From Rhipidocladum racemiflorum (Eukaryota; Streptophyta; Magnoliopsida; Poales; Poaceae): a DNA stretch of 64,000 nt. The position numbers were made by a program, and so were the translations under genes. Under the pieces are notes generated by a model. The model did no database searches. It had not been told where the DNA came from and saw only the letters and a list, made by a program, of their open reading frames with translations. The first letter of the stretch is position 1, and every line of letters begins with the position of its first letter. The DNA is taken from NCBI GenBank assembly GCA_036346355.1, contig JAYEVF010000030.1, positions 1,010,983-1,074,982 of the forward strand, given 5' to 3'. This document shows positions 24,191 to 36,345 of this stretch, one piece after another.

Positions 24191-24807
24191 TGTTACCATG
24201 GTGCATTAATTTGAGTCGACGTCAAATTGCTAGCATCTCACAGTTCTATACTAGCATCTCACACTGACACCTATATGCCACTACGTACCGTTAACTTTTG
24301 GTTTCAATAATCATAGGCAGGGGCAGGGCGATTTTTTTTTTAAATAAACATTTTTTAATCGAAAAATTCAAGAATATACTCCAAAGAAAAATTTTTTACA
24401 AAAGTGTTCTCCAGTCGCGCCACGGTGGCGCGACAGAGCCCAGTCACGCCACGTGGCAGCGACTGGCATGCATGACGTGGTATTTTCCATTTAATTCATT
24501 CTATTTAATTCAAATAATTCATATCGAATGCTAGGAACCTCAAAAAATTATGAAAAAAAATTCTAAATTTTTATTAAGCCATAAGGATTCATAATATCTC
24601 ACAAAAAATACTATGTTCCATTATAATTTAAATATTTAAAATCAAGTTTAGTTAAATACCCTTTTATGTATTATGAAGAAACTAAATAAACCCTGCGTCC
24701 AAAATTCATGAAATAAATTTCACTTGTTCATATAGACCCTAAGAACAGGTGAAATTTATTTCATGATTTTTGGACGCAGGGTTTATATAGTTTCTTCATA
24801 ATACATA

Positions 24808-25790
24808 TGTCGGCGTACTAGCCAACAGGCACCTCCGAGACGGGTGCTTATGAGGTTCGGACGGGGGGCTTTCGGGGCAATCGCCTCGGAGTGGAAGACG
24901 TGAGCGGCCAGAGTACCGGAGGCTCAAAGCTAACTGGGACACGAGGAGTTTTACCCAGGTTCGGGCCCTCCGGGGAGTAATAGCCCTAGTCCTGCCGTTC
25001 TTGGTATTGCTTGTGTTCTTGTGGGAGAGGATGAAAACCTTACAGCCAAAGGATCGAACCCCTTCTCCCATGCACCCCGGCTTCCTTTTATACCTGGGCT
25101 GCTGGGGGCGCATGGGAGGCTTACACTGCAAGCCATACTCATTACACTGCCACGGGCGTATTTAATGCGCCCGTCACTGTTCTTATGTCGCATTAATATC
25201 TACCGCGGTAGTCACAATCTGCCTCGGGCCCCATGTCCACCAACGCCGCCTGCCTGGCCATGGGGTAACGTCTCCGTAGTTATGATGCGCTGGGAAAGCG
25301 CGCCGCCATCTTTGCAGCCTCTATGCTTCCACATTTAATGCGCACGATTCGCATTTAATGTCCTTGATCTCGGCAGGACTATCCCGGGGATGGTGCGCCA
25401 GTGGCCAGGACTGTGGGCCACGTGTCCACTGGGCGACCACCTTATCGACGCCAGCGGCTGGCTCAGACGCCACGTGTCCGCTGGCGACCACTCTGCTGGC
25501 GCCAGCTGCCTGCTCAGACGCCACGTGTCGCCGGGCGACCACCTTCTTTGGCGCCAGCTGCTCAGACGCCACGTGTCACGGGGCGACCACCTTGCCGGGT
25601 GCCTGCCTGGCTCAGACGCGTGTCCGGGCGACCACCTTAATGGTCGCCAAGCCTGGCTCAGACGCCACGTGTCATTGGCGACCACCATGGGGCTCTTTCT
25701 CTTGCCGTGGCGGTGGGCCCAAGCATGCCTCGCCGCCACTTGACCGCTTTTAGTGCGGGAGCGGGTACCTTGGTGTAGAATACGCCGACA
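24808..25790 (-). repeat. 3' LTR of gypsy element 1 (983 bp)
   Basis: Matches 35516-36465 over its length with indels. It contains five CCACGTGTC motifs (about 25418, 25470, 25521, 25569 and 25664) within a ~50-bp tandem array, and the same TATA sequence at 25084-25092. Confidence 0.95.
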
Positions 25791-26545
25791 AGAGCCTCGC
25801 CCACCCAGAGCGCTTTTGGTCTTCGCTCTTCTTCTTCTTTAATTGGCGTCTTGAGAAGCTGCTCAGGCTCGGGTGGGACCCTTCAATAAATCCGCGCGTC
25901 CGCAAAGAAGATCTTAGGCTTCTCCGATTCCCGAGCGGTTTCTTGCGGTTACTTCCTCCTTGTAACCGCAAAGACGTTCCTTGGGATGCGCCCCTTTATG
26001 AGGCCCTTAAACTTCCTCTTTCGAATCGCCGCGCTTCTTTCGGTTTTCCCGCCGGTTCGTCTTCCGCGGCCTTATAAGAGGCCGATCGAAGGGGGAGTAG
26101 TTCTTCCTCCTTCCATCTCCCTACACTCCGTCTCTTTCCGACGTCTTAGGTTCCCTTGCTTCGTCCCCTTTACTGCCGCGCTCCGATACCCCTCTCCTCC
26201 CAATGGCTCCGGTACTTCCTTCTTCGATCATCGAGGAGGAGAGGCCGTCGATTCTCCTGCACATTACCGGGCGCCCTTCGCCTCCGCCGGATCGTTGAGC
26301 CTCGCCAGTCGGCTGGGAAGTGGTTTTCTTCGGATGGCAGCTCCTTGCCGGCCTGCTACCGCCGGTTTCCGACTTTTATCTCTCTGTTCTCAACTTCTAC
26401 GACATTCACCACATCCACCTTCCTCCCAACTCTGTTATCCTCCTTTCTGCCTTTGCTCACTTCTGCGAGATGTTCGTGGGAGTGCTGCCCAACCTTCTCC
26501 TTTTTCGTTTCTTCTACACCCTTCGCGCTGAGCATACCCCTTGAG

Positions 26546-27045
26546 CAAGGATACAAATTTCGCTTTTGAGCTAAATCTCGGACATGCGAAATCCAAATCT
26601 CACGAGATTTCGGAAATTCAAATAAAATCCGTTCAAATATAAAATTCAAATTTCAAATCCGGTTCAAATTCTACCGAAATCCGAGATTTCTACGAAATTC
26701 AGAGATTTCTACTAAATATCTGAGATTTCGGTAAAATTTCAACTGACCAAAAAATGATCAAAACACGTCAAAAAAATCTGAAATTTTTTGTGGATGATCT
26801 TCAACCTAAATCCAATCATATCCGCCCAAAACAAATAAAAATTCGGCAAAAAAATTTGAAATTTCGGCCAAAATCACCGAGATTTCGGCCGAAATGGGCG
26901 AGATTTCGGCGAGATTTCATTTACACTGTAGCATTTCGATTTTTTTCAATTTTTTTTTACCGAACCGGATTTTGAATCTCGGAGGGGTCCGAAATCCGAA
27001 ATTTCGACCGAGATTTCGGATTTCGGACCGAAATTTGGAACCCTG
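26546..27045. mobile_element. MITE-like insert with GAAATTTCGG modules, 500 bp
   Basis: The left end CAAGGATACAAATTTCG and the inverted right end CAGGGTTCCAAATTTCG match at 13 of 17 positions. The interior is a dense array of GAGATTTCGG / CCGAAATC motifs. It interrupts the antisense reading frame. The flanking 8-mers (CCCTTGAG and CCCGCAGG) match poorly, so the hAT guess is weak. Confidence 0.6.
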
Positions 27046-27444
27046 CCCGCAGGTCGCCGGGAGCTATCACCTGCTGCTCCGTGACGGGATCGTTGCGCGC
27101 TACCTTCCATTGGACTGCCGGTCCAACTGGAGGGATTGGCACACAGAGTGGCTGTACGTCGAGGACGACAGCGGCATTGAAGTGCTGGAGCTTCCACCCG
27201 CCCGCGTCAAGAACCCCAACTGGGGCTCCAGTGAGCGATGCGCCCGAGCTCAGGCGATCTTGGCCGCTCGACCCGATTCTTGGGCCGGGCGGGCCGACGG
27301 GGCCATGGTAATCCGGGATTTTATTACCCGAGGTCGTGCCCTCGCGCGCCAAGGCCCGCCCACTGGCAAAGACATGGGCCAGGGCGATGGGACCCGGAGT
27401 ATTCCCGGAGGTAACCTGCTCCACTCTGCATCACTCCTTGTTAC

Positions 27445-27448
<4 letters not shown>

Positions 27449-27479
<31 letters not shown>
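27449..27479. repeat. (TA)n microsatellite
   Basis: About 15 uninterrupted TA units within the antisense reading frame region. Confidence 0.95.
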
Positions 27480-27481
<2 letters not shown>

Positions 27482-29275
27482 CAAAACCTGATTCTAACAA
27501 TACTGCCTCCCTCCTGCGATTCCTTTTCCTTTTGGTGCTGATAGCCGCCGGGAATTTGGATGACGACGTGATCGACAGGTGGATGTTGCAGCTGGGCCTA
27601 TCCGGCCCCGTCCCGCCGTTTCCGGCGGGCGCGGTCCCACTTTGCCGGCTGTCCCCCGGGGAGCGCGCGGCGATAATCCGCGCCCTGCCCTCGATGGACG
27701 CCATGGGCACGCCCGTCGTGATACGCCAGGCGACCTTAACAATCCGGGATCCTCCTCCCGCTGGCGGTCAGGGGAGGGGCGACCGAGTGAGGCACAGGCG
27801 CCCGGACGATGACGACGACTCCACCCATCCTTCCCAGAGGCCCCGCTTCCTGGGCTCGGCCGGGGCGGGGACTTCCACGTCGGCCGCGGGGGCTTCTTCG
27901 GTTGCAGCAACGGGTTCCTCCATGGTGGCGGGGGGCTCGTCGACCGGTGGGGGCTCGTCCACCCTTGCCCCTGCCGGGGGCACGACGATGGACTCTCCGC
28001 TGCCGGTCCCTCTTGTACCGCCACCGCCACCAGCTGCAGTGGATCTTCCTCCGCCTCCGTCTTCGCCGCCAGCCGTGGCTGGTTTGCCTCCGCCTCCGCC
28101 GCCGCCCCCGCCTCCGCCGCCGCCACCAGCAGCGGGGGAGCCTCCTCCGCCACCGGCGCTGGCAGCGTCGCGCGGGGGGCTGGTCCTTGTTCCGAGCGTG
28201 CCCCGCTTCCCAAGGCCGGCGCCTAGGTACTCACCTGGAGACGCAAATACAATATAAAGTTCAAGTTTGTTAAGACTAATTCTTACCGTTGTTTCCCCCG
28301 TTGTCCAGGGTTCCAACTCCGGATATCCCCGCTGCCCGTGCCGGGGACGGCCAAGACGCCGCGGCTGTCGGTCGCCGATTAAGTCTTGGGGTCGCCGAGA
28401 CTCAGGGCGGCCAGGGCCGGCGGCGGAGTCCTGTGGAGCCGCTGCTGCCGTCGTTCAGACTAAGGCCCGTCTGCTCGCCGCCCCTACCCCAGAACTCCCG
28501 TCGCCTCCGTTTCCTCGTGACGCCGATGTTTCATCGGCGGCCCTCGGCGAGCTCTACTCCAGCACGAGCAATCGTCTGGTGACGAGCAGGGAACGGTTGA
28601 CGGAGGCGGGAGTCGAAATCAACCGCCTCCGCAAGGAGGTGGTTGACCTACGCGATCGGGGGGGGGCCGAGCTGCACCGCGAGGGAGCGGAGCGGCAGAG
28701 CAAAGCTCCGCCGCGCCGATCGCTCTCCGCGAGCCGAGGCGAGAGAGCCGATCGGGCTCGGGCGGAGGTGGAGACGCCGCGATGCCGCGCCACGCCTAAC
28801 CGGACGGTGGCACCTTGCTCCATCGGGCCGGAGCAGCCGGTCCATGGAGGAGAGGCCACGGCATTACGCCGCTTCTGCGGATCGCGGACTTCCTCACGCG
28901 CCGCCCGCCGCTTCTTTCCGCTCGGTCCGCCAGGAGGGCGCGCGATTCAGCTGCCACGCGACGTGCTGGCTTGTTGTGCGGCCGTGGCGCCAACTTTGAT
29001 CCCGCGGCCATCGTCAAGGGTTTGAGGGCGATCGGGCGCAGCGGAGGAGCGAAGTTCGCGATGCCTCCGGCGGGTTGCCGCCAAATAGCGATGGAGAACC
29101 CCAGATGGAGGTGGTGGCGGAGGACGTGGCGATGGTGCCGGGCGTGGCCCTTTGTCAAGATGCGGCGGCCGAGGAGGCGGCAGATGACGCGAGGACCCTC
29201 CAAAGACCCTCGCAGCTTTTCTTCTTTTCTTTTTCCGTCGTGCCTGTAAAAGACTTTAAACGCAAGACGCTTTAA

Positions 29276-29838
29276 ATGAAGCGGGAGCACCGGCCTCCCG
29301 CTACGTCGCTTAGAGACTGCTTTTTATTATAACTTTCTGGCTTCACGCCAGTGAGCACGTGATCGCTTAGAAACTCAGGGTTTTGCACCAAGGGATCTTT
29401 TTCCTTGGATCCCTTGCCTTAGCAAAATTTTGTTCCCAAACGGCTCCTAGGGAGCAGACGCTTAGTGAGTCGTGGCAAGATCTGGGTTTTTGACAATGGT
29501 GCTCGAGTCGCCGACTTCACGGGGCACCCGAGTGCCATGACCGTCTTGGGGGTCGTCTTGAGCTAGCCATTCAACCGCCCATTCTCGCACGACGCTCTCA
29601 CTTAGCGGCTCCACCTTTGCCACCGGCTTTTGCAAGGCAGAAGGTTCCATGAGCAGCGCCACTGGCGCCGCTCAACAAATGAGAAAGAGATCGAAAAGGA
29701 AAAGGGGCAACAAGAACAACAACTTCGGATAATCAGAAGGCGAATATTAATTTCAAACAGAAGGCCTCCCCCAACCAGCAGTGGAGAGGAAGACACCCTC
29801 CAGCCGGTCGGGGGACGGAGCCAGGGACTTACAACCGG
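29276..29838. other. Spacer between the antisense ORF and the end of pol in gypsy element 1
   Basis: Short frames on both strands with no recognisable domain. It lies between the 3' end of the antisense frame and the stop of the integrase frame, so two convergent transcripts would end here. Confidence 0.5.
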
Positions 29839-32800
29839 TCAAGGGTAGAATTTGCGCAGGTTTTCTATATTCTGGGAGTTCGCCAGCTCCTCGCCGTCCT
29901 CAGTGGCCAGCCTGACCGCCCCGGGACGAGAGACCGAGACCACCTTGAAGGGTCCCTCCCATTGAGGAGACAGTTTATGCGACCCGGCATGCGACTGGAC
30001 TTTTCGCAAGACCAGGTCGCCCACTGCCAGTGTTCTCTTATTGACCCGGGAGGCGTGGTACCGCCTGAGACTTTGCTGGTATCTTGCGGCTCGCAAAGCC
30101 GCTCGATCACGCGCTTCTTCCAGGAGGTTGACGTCGTCCCGGCGCAGACCCTCCTGCTCCTCTTCCGTGAATGCCGCAACGCGGGGTGATCCTGGCCCAA
30201 TTCAAGGGAGAATACCTGCGCCGTGAGACCAGGAAGAAAGGAGTTTCCCGGTAGCCCGGCTAGGAGTGGTCCGCGACCACAACACAGCCGGAGCTCTTCG
30301 ATCCATCGGGCGCCACGCTTGTGGAGTTTGGCCGAACGCCGGTCTTGAGGCCCTTCAAAGACCGGTAGCGTTGGCCCGCCGACCTGGCCGTTGCTCTTGG
30401 GGTGGGCGGCGAGGCAAAGCGGACCTTGGTGCCCATCTCTTCACAGAAATCTAAGAAGGCCGCTGGTGAATCAGGCGCCGTTGTCGGTGATGATGCGGTT
30501 GGCGACCGGCGAGCGAATATCCCTTGCATGAACATGACCGCAGCTGCGGCAGTGAAGGACCACACTGAATCTGCTTCCACCCATTAGGTGAACTTGTTGA
30601 TGGCGACGAACAGGTGGGAGTAACCCTCGTGGCCAGCGAACGGGCTCAGATATCCAAATTTCGCACCGCCGAAGGGCCAAGAGAGCGGGATAGTTTGCAG
30701 AGCTTGGGCCGGTTGGTGGATCTGCTTGGCGTGGAACTGGCACGCTTCGCATCTCCTCACCAGCTCGCAAGCATCCTGGAGGGCGGTTGGCCAATAGAAC
30801 CCTTGACGGAAAGCTTTTCCCGCCATCGTTCGCCCGGACACATGGCTCCCGCACACGCCTCCATGGATATCAGAGAGCAAACTGCTCCCCTCTTCCCGAG
30901 TGATGCACTTCGTAAGAATTCCGTTCTTACCCCGCCAGACAGTCCCCGCCCACCAGGGTATAGCACTTGGCCTTTCGTGCTACCTTCTCTGCTGACGCAT
31001 CATCATCGGGGCACACTTGATCCCGCAGGTAGGCCAGGATCGGATCCATCCATGTGCCTTCCCGGTCAAATCGACCACGGTGGTCGTCCGGCATCTCACC
31101 GCCGGGCGTTTTCGCCGGATCCGCTTCCCCTCCAGAGGCGAGGGCTGAAGTGGCGTCACCATCGTCCCCACCGGAAACGGGGGCTGCGATGGACAGTCGC
31201 GGAAGCCTTTCTTCAAAGACCCCGACCGGTACAGGAGATCTGGTTGAGGCGAGCTGGGCGAGCTCGTCTGCCAGGTGGTTGTCGCGTCGCGGGATGTGGG
31301 TATATCCCAACCCTTCGAAGTGCCGCTCCAATTTCCTGACCTCCGCCAGGTACGCCACCATAACGGGGTCAGGGCAGGAGAAATCCTTCCTTGCTTGATT
31401 GATGACCAACAGGGAGTCGCCCTTAACCTGCAGGCGCCGGACACCGATGGCTGCGGCGGCCCGAAGCCCAGCCAACAAGCCCTCGTACTCGGCGACGTTG
31501 TTGGTGGCCTTAAAGTCGAGGATGACCACGTATTTGAGGGGGTCCCCGGTCGGAGAAACCAGGAGGACCCCTGCTCCCGCGCCTTCCAGCCTGAAGGACC
31601 CGTCGAAGAAGAGTGTCCAAGGGGAGGGCACGGGGTCCTCTTCAACTTCGGACTCGGCTGGAGTCCACTCGACGACAAAGTCCACTAGTCTCTGACTTTT
31701 TATAGCAGTGCGAGGGGCGAACTTGATGCCGAACTCCCCCAGCTCGACAGACCACTTTGCGATGCGGCCCTCCGCTTCCCGGTTGTGGAGGATCTCGCGC
31801 AGGGGGTAGGAGGAGACCACTGTGATCTCTCTCCCCTGAAAGTAGTGGCGCAGCTTCCTCGACGCTTCTCGGCCTGGCGTACACCATCTTCTGAGCTTGA
31901 GGGTACCTCGTTTCCGCGTCATGGAGCACCTTGCTGATATAGTAGACCGGCCGTTGAATCCCTTCCCGCTCCGCCACCAGCGCTGCACTCACCACAGAGG
32001 GGCTAGCTGCTACGTATAACAGCAACGGCTCGCCCGGCTCAGGGGCGACTAATACTGGGGGGGAGGAGAGGTACTCCTTCAGATCTTCGAATGCCCGCTG
32101 CGCTTCTGGGGTCCATTCAAATGAGTTGGTCTTCTTCAACAGCTTGAACAGCGGCAGGCTTTTCTCCCCCAGCCGGGCTATGAATCGGCCAAGGGAGGCT
32201 AGCCGGCCGGTCAAGCACTGCAGTTGCTTGAGCCGGGTGGGCGGCTGCATCCGCTCAATCGCTTCTATCTTTTCCGGATTGACCTCGGGAGACCAGGAAC
32301 CCGAGTAGCTTCCCGGACGAAACACCAAACATACACTTTTCGGGATTCAGCTTTATACAATACTCTCTGAGGCGGGAGAAGGTTTCTTCTAGGTCCTGAA
32401 CGAGCTCGTCGGCCTTTTTTGTTTTCACCACTAAATCATCGACATACACATCCAGATTCTACCCTATTTGGTGCCGAAACACTATGTGCATGGCCCGCTG
32501 ATAGGTGGCGCCCGGCGTTCTTCACCGAAAGGCATCTTGACATAGCAAGATACACCGAGAGGAGTCACAAAAGCGCTTTTCTCTTCATCTTCTTGCGCCA
32601 TGCTGATCTGGTGGTAGCCGGAGTAGGCATCGAGGAAGCACAAAGCTTCGCACCCCGCCGTGGAGTCAACGACGATGTCTATCCGCGGAAGGGGGTATGG
32701 GTCCTTGGGGCAGGCTTTGTTGAGATCGGTGAAGTCGATGCACATTCGCCACTTCCCGTTGGACTTCCTCACGAGGACGGGTTGGCCACCACTCGGATAG

Positions 32801-35420
32801 GCGGCCTCCCGCACAATCTTGGCGCACAAAAGCTTTTCCACCTCGTCCCGAATGGCATCCTGCCGCTCTGGCGCTGCCGTCGGATCTTTTGCCGAACAAG
32901 TGCGCTCCAGGAGCGTTGTTAATCGGTGCTCGATCACCTCCACAGGGACCCGGTCATTTCGATGGTTCCCAGCGAACACATCCAGGTTAGACCGGAGGAA
33001 GGTGACGAGCGCGTCTTCCTATTTGGCGCTGAGGTCAGTGCCGATCTTGACGACCTTGCCCGAGCCATCCTCGCCCACGGGGACCGCCTTTGCTTCGCCC
33101 GAAAGCTTGGGCGGAGCGCGGGTCTTGGCCGAGGGGGAGATCGGGTTATCGTCCTTGTCGCGTGCCGAGCAGGTGGTGCCGGCCAGATCCTGCAGCTGCT
33201 TGCTGAGGCGCAGGGCTTCCAGTCTATCCACCTTCACCGTAATTGGACCCCCAGGCCCTGGGATTTTCACCAGCATGTAGGCGTAATGGGCCACTGCCAT
33301 GAACTTGACCAGGGCCGGGCGGCCGAGCAAGGCATTGTAGGGGAGGTCGAAATCAGCGACCTCAAAATCCACCAGCTCTGTCCGGAAGTTCTCCGAACCT
33401 CCGAACGTAACCGGCAACCGGACTTGTCCCAGGGGTAGGAGACCCACCCCGGGGGCAACTCCAGAAACAATGGGCGGATGCGTTCCTCGTACGGGATTTG
33501 GAGCGCCTGGTACGCTCCAACGGATAGCAGGTTGATGGCACTGCCTCCATCAACCAGGACCCGCCCCAGCTTTGCGTTGCGAACCGTGGGAGACACCACG
33601 ATCGGGAGATGGCCAGGGCCGGCGGTACTCTCCGGGTGGTCGGCCCGGCGAAAGTGATTTACCGCCCGACCACTTCAGCGGGCCGCCCGCCGGAGGATGA
33701 CGTTGTGGCACACACCGCCTCGATCCCGCTTGTACCGCGAGTTCGATGAGTAGGTGGCGAGCCACCATGTATAAACGCCACCGTGCGCTCCGCCTGCTGG
33801 AAGGCTAGCGGAGCCGCATCTTCGTCGTCTTCGTCTTCGCGATCTTTCTCACGGCGTTTCTTGAGCCGCCTGTCGACCAGCTTGGACACAACTTGGCAGT
33901 CCTCCAAGTCGTGTACGCTTGTTCGATGGATGGGGCAATAGGGCTTGCCGCCATCGTCTTCGCGGCGGGGTGAGCGACGGTCCCTGCGGTCGCCGCGCTT
34001 GCCCCGGCGCTCGTCCGGGTCCCGATCATCATGACGCCGGATTTGGGCTCCGCTCGATGACCAAGACCTCCCTAGCGGTTGCCTCCCTCCGCTCTTTCTT
34101 TTTCTTCTTGCGGTCGGAGGACTTCGAGGCGCCAGCATCACCGGAGTCAGCAGGTTTTGCCGCGCACTTCCGAGCTTCGGCCGCCCTGGCGCACTTGTGC
34201 GCCAGGGAGAACAACTCAGACGTGGTTGAGATGACGCGCGTGGCCATCTTTTCCCGCATCTTCTGGTCTCGGACCCCCTCCGAAAAGCGATAATCACCGA
34301 CTGCTCAGAGATCCGGGGGATCGTGTTGCGGCAGTGGCTGAACCGCCGGATGAACTCTCTCAGGGACTCCCCCTCTGCCTGCTCCAGAGCGTGGAGGTCG
34401 TCCTCCACGCCTGGTTGAGCGTAAGAGCCCTGAAAGTTGGCGACAAAAATGTCGCACAGTTCCTCCCATGAGTGCACCGAGCCTCGCGGGAGGTTAAGTA
34501 GCCAAGACCGGGCAGAGCCCGTCAGCGACGTCGGGAGGTAGTTGGCCATGACCTTCTCGGACCCTCCCGCCGCACGCACCACCGTGGTATAGATTTGCAG
34601 GAACTCCTCCGGGTTGGTGGTACCGTCATACTTCTCGATGGAGGCGGGGCGGAACCTCTCCGGCCATGTGGCTTGCCGAAGGCGGAGAGAGAACGCCTGG
34701 CATCCAACGTTGTAGGGGGAGCAGCGTCGTTCGCCAGCCCCTCGATCCTGAGGAGAGGATGAGGAGTGCGACCCTGCGCTTCCACCAGAGTCCGAGGGAG
34801 GAGCCCCCTGCCTTGCGCCCTCGCGACGTTCGCGAAGGACACGACGCAGGTCACCGTCGCGCTGACGCCGCCTCTCATCAAGGCGCGATCGAAGGTCTTC
34901 GCGGTTCCCCCTTGGCTCGGGGGGACCGCGGGAAGAAGCGGAGTCACGTGCCCGTCCCCTGCTGAGAGGGGGTTGCAACCAGGACTCCCTTCCCCTTGTC
35001 TCGACCCTTGACACCGGGAGGGGTCGTCGTGTGGCGGCTGGAACCTGGCACGTCAGGCGCGCGCGTTCTCTGCCGCCACTCGTCGGAAGCCCCCGGCTGG
35101 GTCGCTGCTTCAACTTGCTGTTGTGCGACGTCCACCAGGTGGACAATATCCCGCAGCCACGGAGTGGCTGGGGTGTTTCCCCCCAGCGCTACTGGGGGAT
35201 GATCGAGAAGGAGCCGGGCCGCATGAAGGCTTCGCGCGGGAGTGTCATCCCCCAGCGCCAAGCGCCGCTGGACAGGGTGACCCCCAGGCGTGGGAGTCAC
35301 GTGCGCTTCTCCTGCGGCGGAGGGACCCGGGATAGCCGGTTCCCTCCCCGAATGCCTGGAGCGGCTATGAGCGCCACTTTCTTCGGGCAGATTGCCACGC
35401 TTAGAGTGCGAATCCGCCAT
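29839..35420 (-). pseudogene. Gag-pol polyprotein of gypsy element 1 (Tat lineage), disrupted
   Basis: The likely start ATG is at 35420 (MADSHSKRG); the frame shifts once near 34950-35050. The gag capsid region (about 34350-34700) has WPERFRPASIEKYDGTTNPEEF and SWLLNLPRGSVHSW, followed by a CPIHRTSVHDLEDC zinc-binding-like motif near 33900. Protease has LVDGGSAINLL (~33550). RT (about 32250-32980) has MCIDFTDLNKACPKDPYPLP and the YVDD box at ~32446. The first RNase H is at about 31990-32240. A second, archaeal-type RNase H follows at about 31150-31620 (LFFDGSF, NNVAEYEGLLAGL, HIPRRDNHLADELAQLAS). Integrase occupies 30880-29839, with the HHCC part at 30650-30870 and a C-terminal WEGPFKVV domain. 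Multiple frameshifts, for example between the gag and protease frames and inside integrase, make it inactive. Confidence 0.93.
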
Positions 35421-35793
35421 GAAGACAAACGCCCCCTCTTCTGCTGAGCCTCTCGCCTGAAACGGAAGAAAGGGGGGCGATCTAACCACCAATAGCCCCT
35501 ACTCAAGCGCCACTTTGTCGGCGTACTAGCCAACAGGCACCTCCGAGACGGGTGCTTATGAGGTTCGGACGGGGGGCTTTCGGGGCAATCGCCTCGGAGT
35601 GGAAGACGTAGACGACCGGAGTACCGGGAGGCTCAGGCTAACGGGGGGACACGAGGAGTTTTACCCAGGTTCGGGCCCTCCGGGGAGTAATAGCCCTAGT
35701 CCTGCCGTTCTTGGTATTGCTTGTGTTCTTGTGGGAGAGGATGAAAACCTTACAGCCAAAGGATCGAACCCCTTCTCCCATGCACCCCGGCTT

Positions 35794-35802
35794 CCTTTTA
35801 TA
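35794..35802 (-). promoter_or_regulatory. TATA box in the 5' LTR of gypsy element 1
   Basis: TATAAAAGG on the minus strand, in the middle of the LTR, with about 250 bp left for R and U5. Its orientation agrees with the direction of gag-pol. Confidence 0.7.
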
Positions 35803-36180
35803 CCTGGGCTGCTGGGGGCGCATGGGAGGCTTACACTGCAAGCCATACTCATTACACTGCCACGGGCGTATTTAATGCGCCCGTCACTGTTCTTATGTCG
35901 CATTAATATCTACTGCAGCCGTCACAATCCTGCCTCGGGCCCCATGTCCACCAACGCCGCCCGTTCCGTCATGGGGTAACGTCTCCCGTAGTTATGATGC
36001 GCCTGGGGAAGGCGCGCCGCCATGCTGCAGCCTCTATGCTTCCACATTTAATGCGCACGATTCGCATTTAATGTCCTTGATCTCGGCAGGACTATCCCGG
36101 GGATGGTGCGCCAGTGGCCAGGATCAGAGGCCACGCGGTTCACTGGCGACCACCTTATCGACGCCAATGCCGCTCAGACG

Positions 36181-36345
36181 CCACGTGTCCGGGCGACCAC
36201 TCGCTGGGCGCCAGCTGCCTGGCTCAGACGCCACGTGTCACGGCCGGCGACCACCTTTGCTGGTGCCTGGCCGGCCGCTCAGACGCCACGTGTCCGCCGA
36301 CGACCACCTTAATGGTCGCCACGGCCGCTCAGACGCCACGTGTCA
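36181..36345 (-). promoter_or_regulatory. Tandem G-box / ABRE-like array in U3
   Basis: Four CCACGTGTC motifs at about 36181, 36231, 36286 and 36336, one in each ~50-bp repeat unit (CAGACGCCACGTGTC followed by GGCGACCAC), lie 380-550 bp upstream of the TATA box. CACGTG is the G-box core and ACGTGTC an ABA-response-element core bound by plant bZIP and bHLH factors. A fifth unit near 36131 has lost the core (CCACGCGG), whereas the 3' LTR keeps it. Confidence 0.65.

Larger units (their letters stand above)
26203..29275 (+). pseudogene. Antisense ORF of gypsy element 1, Transposase_28-like, disrupted
   Basis: Read on the strand opposite to gag-pol. It starts at an ATG at 26203. A stop at 26296-26298 is followed, in another frame, by a stretch containing FGWQLLAGLLPPVSDFYLS and FAHFCEMFVGVLPNLLLF (26320-26540), typical of the plant 'putative gypsy type transposon' family (Transposase_28). 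A MITE-like insert (26546-27045) splits it; the frame resumes with SYHLLLRDGIVARYLPL at ~27060. A further segment (27540-28257) is proline- and serine-rich with a long poly-proline run. The last part (28500-28680) reads as a coiled-coil-like segment with RERLTEAGVEINRLRKEV. Such antisense frames are known from Tat-lineage elements; their function is unknown. It is not translatable as one protein. Confidence 0.75.

Noticed and set aside
25335..25753. Several 80-135 aa frames on both strands, and the regular repeat spacing as a possible CRISPR-like array
   Set aside because: This is the tandem G-box unit array of a plant LTR, duplicated in the other LTR; the spacers are themselves repeats and the genome is eukaryotic.
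31399..31695. Plus-strand open frames across the gypsy pol region
   Set aside because: Complementary-strand shadows of the GC-rich RT and RNase H frames on the minus strand.
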